NCBI GenBank assembly: GCA_017591395.1
Contig: WEDG01000803.1
Span: forward strand, 62,001-126,000
DNA length: 64,000 bases
Direction: 5' to 3'
DNA from: Schistocephalus solidus
Lineage: Eukaryota > Platyhelminthes > Cestoda > Diphyllobothriidea > Diphyllobothriidae
In this document: one piece after another, positions 32,494 to 44,200 of the stretch
Layout of the letters: every line of letters begins with the position of its first letter
How positions within the stretch are numbered: the first letter of the stretch is position 1
Program-made: the position numbers and the translations under genes
Notes under the pieces: model-generated
What the model was told of the DNA's origin: nothing
The model's database searches: none
Seen by the model: only the letters and a program-made list of their open reading frames with translations

Positions 32494-35400
32494 GTGAGTT
32501 CGAGTTACAGTTTTCCACCTCTATATGTACGCATTATCGGTTCTTCCTCGTTAGGAGATGTAAAGCCTTTGATATTAACCTGTATACTTTGAGTGCTCGC
32601 ATTTACGTTACTAGAGGCTGACGATTATCCTTTGCTGTAATGATACGCTGTTCAATTTCTGGCTCTTGATTACGCCAGAGAAATAGCTCTTGGGATTGTC
32701 TCCCATCTGAATTCTCAAAAGTTGGTGCAACAACCCGTTGTGGTGGTTTATCTACCGTGTTCTTTTATGACATCCTCGTCAATTGTACTGGTTTGTATTC
32801 TGGTTTCAGTTAACTGGAGCTGTCTGCCAGACCCAATAAAGCCCTCAATATTAGTGGACAATGGGTACTGTACGGCAGTCTGTCTCGGACTTACGTCCTT
32901 TTTTTCCCATTTTCAACCCTACGTCTGTATATGTTCCATATATTACGCAGTTGCAACTGTTTGATGCGTCTTAATTCACCTGCGTCCGTTTTACTATTCT
33001 TAACGTAATTAGCTTATTCGGAATTGAAGGGATCGAAATTCCGTTTAACCTTGGTGGCTCTGGGAGTCTTGAACTCGCCACCGCCCGCGAATATGTGGCC
33101 TGTAACCTTGTATTTTTGGAGCCTTATGAGGTGCCACATTCACAGCAACTGGTAACGGTACTCGAGGTTGACTCTAATTTCGTTCACACGGAATCGAATG
33201 CCTTAGTCTGACCACGGAACGCACCTTCAGGTTTCTTTCACTGTCGGGAGAGTGCCTTTAACCCTTATGTTATCGTGATCCGTTTGTAAAGATTCTACGG
33301 ATCTTCTCGCATCAGACCAGGCTTTTCGTCCGCTTCCCGAGCCCACTTTTGCTGCCCTCGATCTGGCACCGTTGCCCACTCAAAGACGTCCAATAGGCGG
33401 TCCTCTCAATACCTACCTCTACCACAGCTCTCCAAGGCCTGGAAGTGGTTCTTGAACTTTCGTATTCAGTCTTCGTCGCTGAAGAAGAGAATATATCTGG
33501 TTGTCCAGATGCGCTGCCGCGGATATTCATAAGTTGAGGAGTACGATTCGTGACCCAACTGGGGCCGACTAGGTCAGACATAGTCACAACTATGCCGACC
33601 ACAGCAACAAGTACAAGCAACTCGGATCAGTGCACCTCTATCTGGATCTCTTAGTTTACGGGGTTTACCAATCTTGCTTCTGATGGCTCATCAACTTATC
33701 TTAATTTGATTACCTTTGTGACTGAAATGCCTTTCTTTACCACTCCCGTAGGTAGAGCTCTTTTAGTGTTTCATCCAAGAGCGGTTTTCCTAAAGATAAT
33801 AGTCTGAGGGCCTACAATTATTTTCCTTCATCCCTACTCACCCGATTTGTTTTTTTTGTCATAGAGGGATTACGTTGTCTACGATCCGCATGGAAACTAT
33901 GACGACTCTCTCAGCTACGCGGCTCCCGATTATGAGCCGACTGATGGCTATCACCAAAATCACCTTGACGGTGATGAGCCAAGGGAGCCTCTTGGCGCTG
34001 AATTTGGAGGTCCTGAGGGTCAACCCTACGACATGGCTGAGTACCCATCCGTGGGACCGCCAGCTACGGTCTTCCCGTCAACTGCTCAGCCCAACGCTGT
34101 CGTAGACCCGACATTCTACCATCCACCAAGGGGTTCACCCGCAATGAAGCCCTTCGTTGCGCCGGGTCTTTCGATTCCCGACCACCTTATACCCGCCTTC
34201 AGTAAGTTAAAATCTCTCAAGATCTCATTCACCCGTTTGCTATCAAGTGGCCTCCGTCTCGCTAGCAACAGGTTTTTAGGTCACATGTCTCCATCTATGA
34301 CGATCAATTCAACGGCTGCTTATTGTCGGGCGTACGTTTCTCAAATTGCTGCTTTTCGATGCAGACAAAAATACGCCTCAGGGGTGGTGGGAAGTAGGTG
34401 GCGCGATCGATATACCGAAAAACTTGATTCGCCTACCGTTTTGGATTCACACTCAAACCCATCATCACGTGACTTTTGGTGTGCGTCCAAGATGCCAGAC
34501 GATTAATATTCATTGTTTCAACGAGTGAGTCCTCTCACACTACTGCTTCCTGACACGCTTTATACACGTTCCGACCGACACCTCCGTCCGCTCGGCATAC
34601 TTCTTCATCTTCGCATCTTTTTCTGTGACGCGTACAGCGCAACATATTTTCTGAAACGGCGAACTACATAGACCCAGCTAGGATCTCGCTTTCGAACCTC
34701 GAGACGTAAATTACCGACAGACAAGCTTTTTTCTCGAAAACAATAGTCGATTGGAGGACGCTCTTAAACTGCAGTGGCATATTATTTGATGCCCACACAC
34801 GAACGACATTTGCTTTCAGCTCCAGCAACCCAAGGGTCTTCCACTGCTTGTGCTTATTATCGTGAGGTTTTAAACTATGTCGACCTGCAGCGTAGCAGTT
34901 TCTCCGTCAATGCTGACCGTCAGATATTTGTGATCTTCGCAGCTAGGCACCCTTGCGTCGTGCTGTGCGATCGCCTTACATCTCTTTCCTGGACTCGCCT
35001 CTTTGGCGTGACAGTGTGCCGCTTTGGGACCGACCCGCGAACACTTACCACCTTTCCATGCGATTTGGACAATCGGACACGAAATGCTGACCGCCGCACT
35101 CAGAGAACTTTGTTTTCCATGGAAAACTGCAGTTCTCCGTGGCGTTTGCTCGCTTTTATGTCAAATGCACGCACAGATTCTCTGTTTACGTTACCGATCA
35201 GCCTAGTTTCGTTTTTGATATTCATGATCCGGACGCACTCCTCTGCTAGTTCTTGTACTGTCACCTGGGCCCTCAGATCTAGCTGAACGAGCAAACGCGT
35301 GCGAATGTCAGCGTCTTACGGCAGCATTAATGATTTGGTGAAAACAAAAGCCTTCACCTGCTGACTAGTGGCCTGTTCTAGGTCGGCTTGATGGTACGTA

Positions 35401-38216
35401 TAATTTAGTCGTCCATCTAGGCCAAAATAATATTCACAAGGCTGCCTTAATATGTTAAAGCACTCATAATGTTGGTTGAATACTGACTTCGAGAAAGTGA
35501 ACAGTCTTCAAGCTTTTCCGTATCCTCAAATAAAATATCTACCGGCCTCTGGCCCAGAGTGAACTTTACTCACCGCCCTTGTTCGCGTTGGCCTAACTTC
35601 AAAAGCATTACTTCAACCTTCTCCTATTCCTATTGTGAGCCACCTTCAAACAGAAGTGAAAAGCTCTCTCTCTCTCTCGCTGTCGATGGCTGTCAATATG
35701 CGATTTCCATAATGTCGACAAGGGCTAGGTATCCTCGACCGCTTAGATAAGAGCGTTCATGGCCTGACGTTCTGGGATTATACTCGGACACACAACCGGT
35801 TACAGAATCAAACTGTGGGGTATGCGGGAAGGTACAACTGGCTGTAGTATTTATAGAACATGGTTGTTTTGCTGCTGTGTGGTTGTTGATTGACAGATCG
35901 CATTCCTGGTTGCTCTCGTTTTGCCCTGGCACCCCAGTTTTGGACCTCTCCGGGCCACAGCCCCACCACTTTCTATCTCATTAACTTGTTCACAACAGAA
36001 AAATACCGGGAATCTTACCGATCAACATTGCCTCACTCCGGTTATCCACGAGGAAATCGTCAAGAATGAGGGAAATGCTGAAAGAGGCCTCGAGTTTCGA
36101 ACCGGCATCAGTTTCTTCATAATGACAGACTTAAAAACAGGCGCTTCTCTTCATGCACTATTTTCTGTAGGGGAGTTTTTTTCAGGTCGCCAATTCCGGA
36201 TGCTTGATTGGCTGCGTAAGCTGGCGGAAATTGCTATAAACTACACTATCATATAGAACCTGAACCAGGTTCAGGCAAAGGGTTACGAGAGCATCGCCCG
36301 TTCTCCAGTCACTTGACACTCAGAGTATCGGTAGGAGAGTACATCTCAAGTTCAGCGAGTGCTTGGAACTCATTGGTTATGTTTCTTGTTCTGGCACACA
36401 AATCTGGAAACCATCAACCGCCGCTGTCTGAATGCCGCATTTTAAATGGTAAATTCTGAGTACAGACGGGTATCAGCAACACCGACTTGGTTACTGCACT
36501 GATGATTGAGTACCACTGCGCTTACTCCGGTTTCTGAACTGTTTGAACTCGCTGCCTTTAGGGGAGAGGTAAAAGCAAGGGAAGTTGCTCCTTACATGCA
36601 TCGCATAGTTCATTTAGTAAGAAAAGGCTGTTTTCAACTTACGACGCACAGCCTGTCGTAGTCAGAGGGTTGGCCAATCGACGGAGTAACTAGGTCCCTT
36701 CAGGATAGTGGGTCAGACTGCATTGGCTGCCCTCACTATGGTCTCTGTGACAGTCGGTTATGTTAGGTTTGTGACCACCCCTCCCCTTTCGTCAAAGCTT
36801 CCGTATGAATGAGGGATCAGGTCGCGTGTGGCACGCGCGTAAGGGCTACCAAGCTTTGTCAGCCACCGCACACGCGCTTATCCCCAGTTGTTCGTTGATA
36901 AACGCTCACCGATCGTTAACGGAATTCCCTCGTCCCATTCTGCCTTGTGGCTCGTTCTCGAGCCCCGCAGCAGCCGCACTGTAGCTAATAGTAGTAGAGG
37001 TAGACTAACAATGCCAACAAAGACAAGTGAGACTGGAATGGCCATTTCTGGCTCATTAGCTGTTATCAGCCAGTCATAACCAACCCAGGTGGTGCCCCAC
37101 CTGGGGCTTGAAACCGCGACATGTTGATAAGAAGTGCAACGATTTACAGCCATTGGCTAGAGTGTTGGACTTCTGATCAACAATTTCGCGGGTTGGATAT
37201 GACTAGCTGACAGGGGGTGCAGCATCGTTGTCTTACGCGTAGATTAGTTTATAGTGAGGCTGACTTTCGCAGCATCTACCGCGCTCTTTTCCATCCCCCA
37301 CTTTTCCTCCGATGGCGCGAGGGCAAGATTATGGGAAATTTTCGTGCGTGCCCTGACTGGCAAAGCCTAACAGACCGGCTGCGCTTGCCACACACGATAT
37401 GGTCACTGATACATGTACCACACTTCTGCAAGGACTCCTCGTATATTAGGTCCATGAGAGTGCCGTGATCCTACGCATAGGCCCTCCGCTCACAGCCAAA
37501 CCTTTTGTAAGGAGGGTTTAAGATATCACGCCGAACATTGGCCTTAAGAGAGCGTAATGTAAGGGAGTCATTACTGTCTGTGACCCCATTTTAGGAGGAC
37601 CGAGTTATCCCGTCAGTTAGCAGTTTAAAGCCACTTCATGTTTAAAGCGGATCGGTATATGATATTGAAGATACCAAACGCTAGATTCTATTTGGATTAA
37701 CCTAAGTCTTCCTACCCCCACCGTGAAACCCGTTGGATTTAAGCCTACTGACTACGAGATTTGTGTCGATTACTGAAGTGTTATTAAACCGTCTTTTACG
37801 TGTCCCACCCATATGGTGACCCTCACACACATGAACCCCACCTAATTAAATTCCACAAGATCAAACTGGGTTGACCATCGATTTCCCTCTTATGTCCCTT
37901 GGACATTCCGTTACCTTTCTACGCCTATCTTTTCCCTTGCAGAGGATGCCGCCGTTAGTAGTGGGGCCTGGCCGCCAGCTGCTGATGTTAATGCGGTTGC
38001 TGCTGCTGCTGCCGCCGCCGGTGCAACTGCCAGACGCAAGGGTCTTCCGGCCTGGCTTCGTGATGAACTGGAGCGTCTGGAGAAGAAGAAGGCCAAAGAT
38101 GTGGCTAAGGGCAGCAGAGGTGAGTTCCGGTCAAACTCATCTTGATGGTATATTTTGTGATGGGCTTCTGCTCAGCGATGTTGTCTGTTGTTGTGTGCCG
38201 TCGCCCGCGTGTTCTC

Positions 38217-38283
<67 letters not shown>

Positions 38284-41200
38284 ACGCCGCATTCTCACTT
38301 TCATGAAATGCCCACTTCCATTCCTCACGACCTTTTTCGCGCATTCAGGCGGCGTATTGAAAGGGCTTGCAAGATCTTATAGAGCCGGGGTCATACTATT
38401 CAAAATTACACTGTGATGTCAACTGCCATGATTTCTGTTCCTTTGGACGTTATGATAATTATCTTTTGGCGTGAAAATTGTCTCCCGAGGCAGGCTGTGA
38501 TATTCTGACAAATCTAAACGGGGACGATCAAGAGTGTGGGCCACTGCGCCCTATTCAATCACTAGTTGACTTTGCCACCGGTGCATGAGGAAAGACGAGG
38601 CTGTGAGGTCACCTTTCTTACATATGGTACTTCTGAGACATGCTTTAGTCTTTCACGCCGCGCCAGGAGTTACGGTTTGGAAGGTTGCCAACTGTCGCAA
38701 TGATGGAGTTCTCTGGACTGACGGTCATGTTCTAAAGATTCTTCAGTAGTGCTTCACTGACCGAGGCGCTTCACTTCACCGAGGCCTGAAGTCTGGTTCT
38801 TGTGCTTTGTGCGTGAATGTGTGTGTGGCACGCTTCGTTTGCCTCCTAAACGGGCCACGTAGTAGATGCGTTGGACCAACACGGGGCCACATCAGGGCAC
38901 GGCAAGAGTTATTTGGGTTGCTCTCCCATAACAATTGCCGAACATGGGGGTTATGGTGGCACGCCTAGGGGCGGCTAGGGCCTAAGGGCCCTGGTTGCGC
39001 CAGCCACCTGTGCCCTCTCTCGCCTCCGGTCTTCTTGACTCTGTCATGACACCGGGCTCAGGTGGGGGAGGAGGAGAGAGTGCGGTAGCTGCAGCGCAAG
39101 GCTACTACCGCTTAAAACTAATCCGTGCGCTAGTTACCGTCCCTTCACCATTCTTCCGTGGAGCATACGGTGGACATCGTCGGACTACGACAGTCAAACT
39201 GTCGTTGTCACGCTTCGTGCCCCCTAAACGGACCGCGTGGCGGATACCCTGGAAACCAACATGCGGGAGGAGGCTAGACCAAGGCGCAGCAAGGGTTATT
39301 CGGGATGTGCTCCCATAGCAAGTGTCGCAGAAGGGCGGGGTTTTGATGGTACGCATAGGTGTACAGGCCAACGCTCCGATCCCGCTTCTGTTTCTACACT
39401 AGAAACAGGCGGGTGAGTGAATTTAGAATTTATATTTGGTTAGCACCGGCAAGGCACTGTCTAAGAGAAGGGAGGGTGCGGTAGATGCATCGCAAGTCTG
39501 CTTTCATGGCCACTGTTCCCCGACGCTCTTATCCAGCATTCTTGACCGTGGTAATGGAGCAGGGTGGATATGGAAAGATTTTCTATCGCATGAAATGGTA
39601 ACTACAATTCCGAAATGTGTTTTCACCTCGAAAAGAATACTTAAACAGGGTTCTCATATTAATTAGCGTTCCAATATATTTCAGTCACACTAGGATGCCG
39701 GCTTTCGACCAAGCTTCTATCTGCTCCACAGCGAAAACTACAATTTGTAAAACGAGTACTTAGTAGGCATCTTTTTAATTGTTTATATATATAAGAGCGT
39801 TCGACTCAATTACCAAAGGTCGCGGGTTCGAATCTCAGGTGTGCCACACTTGGGATTGGGTATGACTGGCTGATGACGGCTAATAAGCCAGAAATGGCCA
39901 TTCCGGTCTCCCTTGTCTTTAACAATATATATATATATATATACAGAAACGTGCACGAACGTATTCGTTCTTGCACTCATCTGACAGCAGCTTACGTCTT
40001 CTTCAAAGTTGATACTTAAAGAAAAGGAATCTTTCGGTTTAAAAGATTTCTAAAATTTAATAATTATTTTGAATCTGAACTGTTTTACGCCTGCATTCAG
40101 GTTTCACAAACTACATGCTGCATTTATTCCATCTAAGGCCAATGACAAATTTCTATACGCTATCTATGCTCAAGGTTTTGCAATGGATGTCAACTATTTT
40201 GTGTACTTTATGATGAACACTAATAAATGTATCAATGCTTTATTAATGAAAATTTCATGGTTTGTGAAAATCGCATAATTAGAAACTGTTTTATGGCATA
40301 AAGATACTCTTTCTTCGAGTATAAAATCTGAAGAAGACGTAATTTCTCACCAAATGAGTATAAGGAAGATTATTTTTGCGCGTTTTCTAGAAAATATATT
40401 TGAACTAATAAGGCGCATGCGTGGGCAGGTATTGGAGCATCAATTATTCGTCGAGAGGCCAGTTACCGCGAGCTGGCTTGCATACAAGATCTTGAGATTT
40501 AATGATATTCATATTAAACAGGCCTTGCCCCAGGTGTCTCAACGGTGGATACAGATGACTTTCGGCAACCACGGCCATTACGGCCGTTTAGTTTTACTTT
40601 TTGCCTTTATAAGTTTCGTACATTCATAAGGGAATCATTAGGCGGGACTGCAAGACCACTCGTCCTCGGCAGACCGCCCTCAACGTTCTTTTCGTTTTTA
40701 GATCTCAGTCCCACTGACGATGTAAATCGAGATGACGAGGGAGATGTCGTGATGGATGAAGCGGTTAATGCAACGACGACGTCAGCTCCTACTGTTGTCT
40801 CACACAAATCTCAACCCACTGTCCTTTCCGACGAAGAAGACGTTGCTGAAGAGGACTTAGAACGTCCTACACATGGTAGTGTTGTCGACAGTCTCACACG
40901 ACCTATGTTTGCTGTGCCCGGCTCAGAGCATGGGGCCAAGTCGACATCAAGCGCCGTAAGCTCTCCTGGTTTAGGTGCCCTGGTAAGCCTGCTGGTTACC
41001 TCCATCGGAATGATATTTATACGCTTTCTTCTCCCCCCGTCCCCCTGTCTTGGTGGGCCTTTATCTGAGCGCTTCTCGACACAGCCATCACGTCTGCTCT
41101 CCCCCCCCCACACCAGTCTCAGCACAGGGCAGGATGGGCCATTCATCCACTCCAGACCCCCCATCCTTCTCAGTGTCATTGTGTGTGCGCGCCTTTGTGT

Positions 41201-44200
41201 CTTCATTTCTGCCTGTACTGGCTTGGAATGAGATACCCTTTTTTCTTCCACCCACCCTATTCTTGGATCCGCCCCTCCTCTGATTGTTCTCGTTATCTCT
41301 CCTCCCACTCCCGCAACTGGCTAATCAGGGTGGAGTACAAGACCTGCGTGCTCCCGCTTCGCCTGCCGGGGGTCTTACAGAAACCGAATTCCAGACGCTC
41401 TTCCGTGGGTTGCCGAAGCATATTAGGCAGGCTGAAATCGTAAGTTTTCAATCGTTGTCGCTTTAGAATTTGCCTTATCTTTTTTTTGGGCTTGCGTTGT
41501 TCTGTGAATGCTAGTCAGGGCTGCCCAGCCCACACAAAAACGGTTGTTCCTGTAGTAGACGCACCGCCTTCAATCCTTTCAGTTGTATCACCTGTCACTG
41601 CTCTCCATCCGCAAAATATAAGGCGTTGTTAACTATCGGTTGTTAGACAGTCAATGTCTAATTAACCCTGTGCAAAATCAAGACACCTTTTGTATATCTG
41701 ACCAAAGCATTCACTAGCCTGAAGATAGTTGATAATGTTTGGGTGAGAAGGCACTACCTAAGTGGTACCAGGAATTTGTGAGTCTAAGCGTCTGCATGAC
41801 TTACGCCATCTTCCGCTATCTTTGACAACTGCGGGTCTTACGGTACGGAGGCCTACGCAATATCCCAAGTCAAGGGTACACGACTGTAGCGGTAGCAATG
41901 GACATTTGTATAGTTTCGCTGTCGTTTTAACTAAACCATATTTTATCAAGATGAGCAAACCTTATTTTTCACCAGCTCTTCGGCTCAGTGCGCCATGACT
42001 ACCGCAACAAACCCATCGGACTTCGTTTAGCATGCTTTTATGCGTGCCATGGAAGTTGTAGTTGGACAAGAAATTACTTCTTTTGGCGTTATCCTTTCCC
42101 AGCAAATGAAACCAGAGCGCGCGCTTACCATATTCACCGGGTTTTTGTCGAGGCAATTATTTTTCATCAGTCTGATGAGTCGTACCTGGTCCAATTCCTC
42201 CACCTGCTGGTAACCCATACATACAACCAGACGGCTTGAGCCATTACCTATGACCGCAGCCTTTGCCAGTGTTCCTCGGTTCCTCCTCCTCCCCTCGTAC
42301 CCCTTCTAAACGTACGTACAGCAGGCATTTGGAAGGGACTGTTCACAACGTATCTACGTGAATAACTATCCACATAGGATCCGTTAGTTATATATAATTT
42401 CTTTTACACTGTAAGTCAGAAACCGTGAGGCGATATCCAGCACATCTTGTCGACACCGTCGAGCTACACAAAAGTCACATGGCAACATAAGTGCCAACCC
42501 GGTTGCCAAAAGATCTCGGCGCAGAAGATATTGTCCCTCGCAAGTGAAGAAGGCGGCAGGAATGATTTGCGCATAAATTTGTTTTTCTCGTGAAGTAGAT
42601 TTATGCACCATCTACCAGACTTGGAAAGTTCTTGATAGCCCTTCTGCGAGCGCCGCACACGACCTAATCCTTCTACACAAATGAGCGAGGCTTCAACGGA
42701 GAGGAGATGGTCACTTACCTGAAAGCTGATTGCCATGAAGCCCACACTAAGAAACAGCCATTACAGCGTCGCTCGCGGCCCTCAAAACACCTACGGGTAT
42801 GGGACGTATGTGTACGTCCTCACTTGCGCGTGGCTTAAGATGTCTACAGACAGCACAACTAAAATGAAACGTCCACTCACCCTAAGCAAAGCTTCCGCTC
42901 TGAGTGTAATTTATACAGGAGCCTGGAGGAGATGCAACAACTTCACTTGGCAGCCAGCATGACAGGCTTCTGTGTTTCTGACACCTGAGGGATCGGGAAT
43001 AGTGCCGGGGATGGTGTGACAGAAGTAATGTCGGATTGAACAGTGACCGACTTCCAGGCAATTCGACGATTCAAATGTCTTTTCTTCTTCTTCTCCTTCG
43101 TTGTCTTTTTTTATCTGCTGTAAAATTTAATTTTAGTGCAGATGATTGGTCTGATGTTTCGGATTCTCACCCGAACCCATCATCCTAGACATTTGCAGAG
43201 AAGGCTGCTTGGGTGTACAATGGCCAGACAATAATTTCGAAGTTGTAGGCAGCCGCTTCCTGTGCTGAACCAGTCCTCTTCTTCTTTGCATTGTACAGCG
43301 CCATCATATCTTGGTATCAACGGGAATATCAGTGCTAGCAACAGGAGAGCATAGGAAGAATACGTTTAAAAATGAGAATATTAGTTTTCAAAATGGCACG
43401 AATGGTGACCGGAGAAGCATAAAGGATTAGAGCTGGGATACGGGCATGCAAAATGGTTGACGGGTGTGATAGGGGGGACGTAAGCGGTGTATGTAATACA
43501 CGAGTTTGTGAGACCTTTTCGAACGGTGCTTAACGTGACTTAGAAATTAGGAGGCGATGTAACACTGAGATGTCGGAAACACGAAACTTGGTTTGACAAA
43601 ATACCAGAAGCCTGACTCTTAGCCCAAAATCTACCAGCCTCTTGCATGGAAATTATTTTGAGGAACTACTTTATGCTAATTGTTAAAATCCTGCCCACGT
43701 TCTCTTTACTTCGGGCCGTCTAAAAGAAAGCAATTGATTTCAAATGTTTTTTCCCTCCCCCAAATCCTTTGTTCGCATCCACCATCATCTCCTCTTTCTT
43801 CCTACTTGAAGGCGCAGTTCATAACCCGTACCCTGACAGACGCCCTTCTGTGTGTCACGACGGAACTTCTGGTCCTGGTCGCTCAGGAGGCCCACTCTGA
43901 GGTTCGTGCCGTGCGCGTGAGGGAGGCCGAAGAGGTGGCACGACGGGCGGCGGAAGAACACCGGGCTGCACTCTTGAGGAAGTCAGCGGCGGTGGTTACG
44001 CAGCGTAGTGTTGTCAGCGACTTCTCCAAGTCCAGTTCAGGAGGTGATGCCACGGCTACATCTGGCCTCACCGGTAAGAGACAGGGTTTCTACGGTGGCT
44101 TGCCCTTGGGTGTTGGTGACATTCTGACACCCCGCAGCTGCATAGATTTCTCCTTAAGGTTATTTTTATGATTTTCTTCAAGACGACGGCCATTATTATC

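Noticed and set aside
34774..35286. 170-codon plus ORF in PNISR intron 2
   Set aside because: The opposite strand carries the recognisable gag-like sequence; the plus ORF has no motif.
36256..36273. Perfect short palindrome CCTGAACC-A-GGTTCAGG
   Set aside because: 17 bp with one central base is expected by chance in 64 kb of mixed sequence, and nothing adjacent supports a function.
36815..36880. Similarity to 47080-47150 around GTGTGGCACGCG
   Set aside because: Too short and gapped to call a repeat family by eye.
38105..38382. Open frames of Leu/Ser and Arg/Glu repeats on both strands
   Set aside because: They are products of the (CT)n microsatellite in PNISR intron 3.
39785..39860. A functional tRNA gene
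   Set aside because: The B box is good, but there is no complete cloverleaf, and two further diverged copies share the downstream SINE body.
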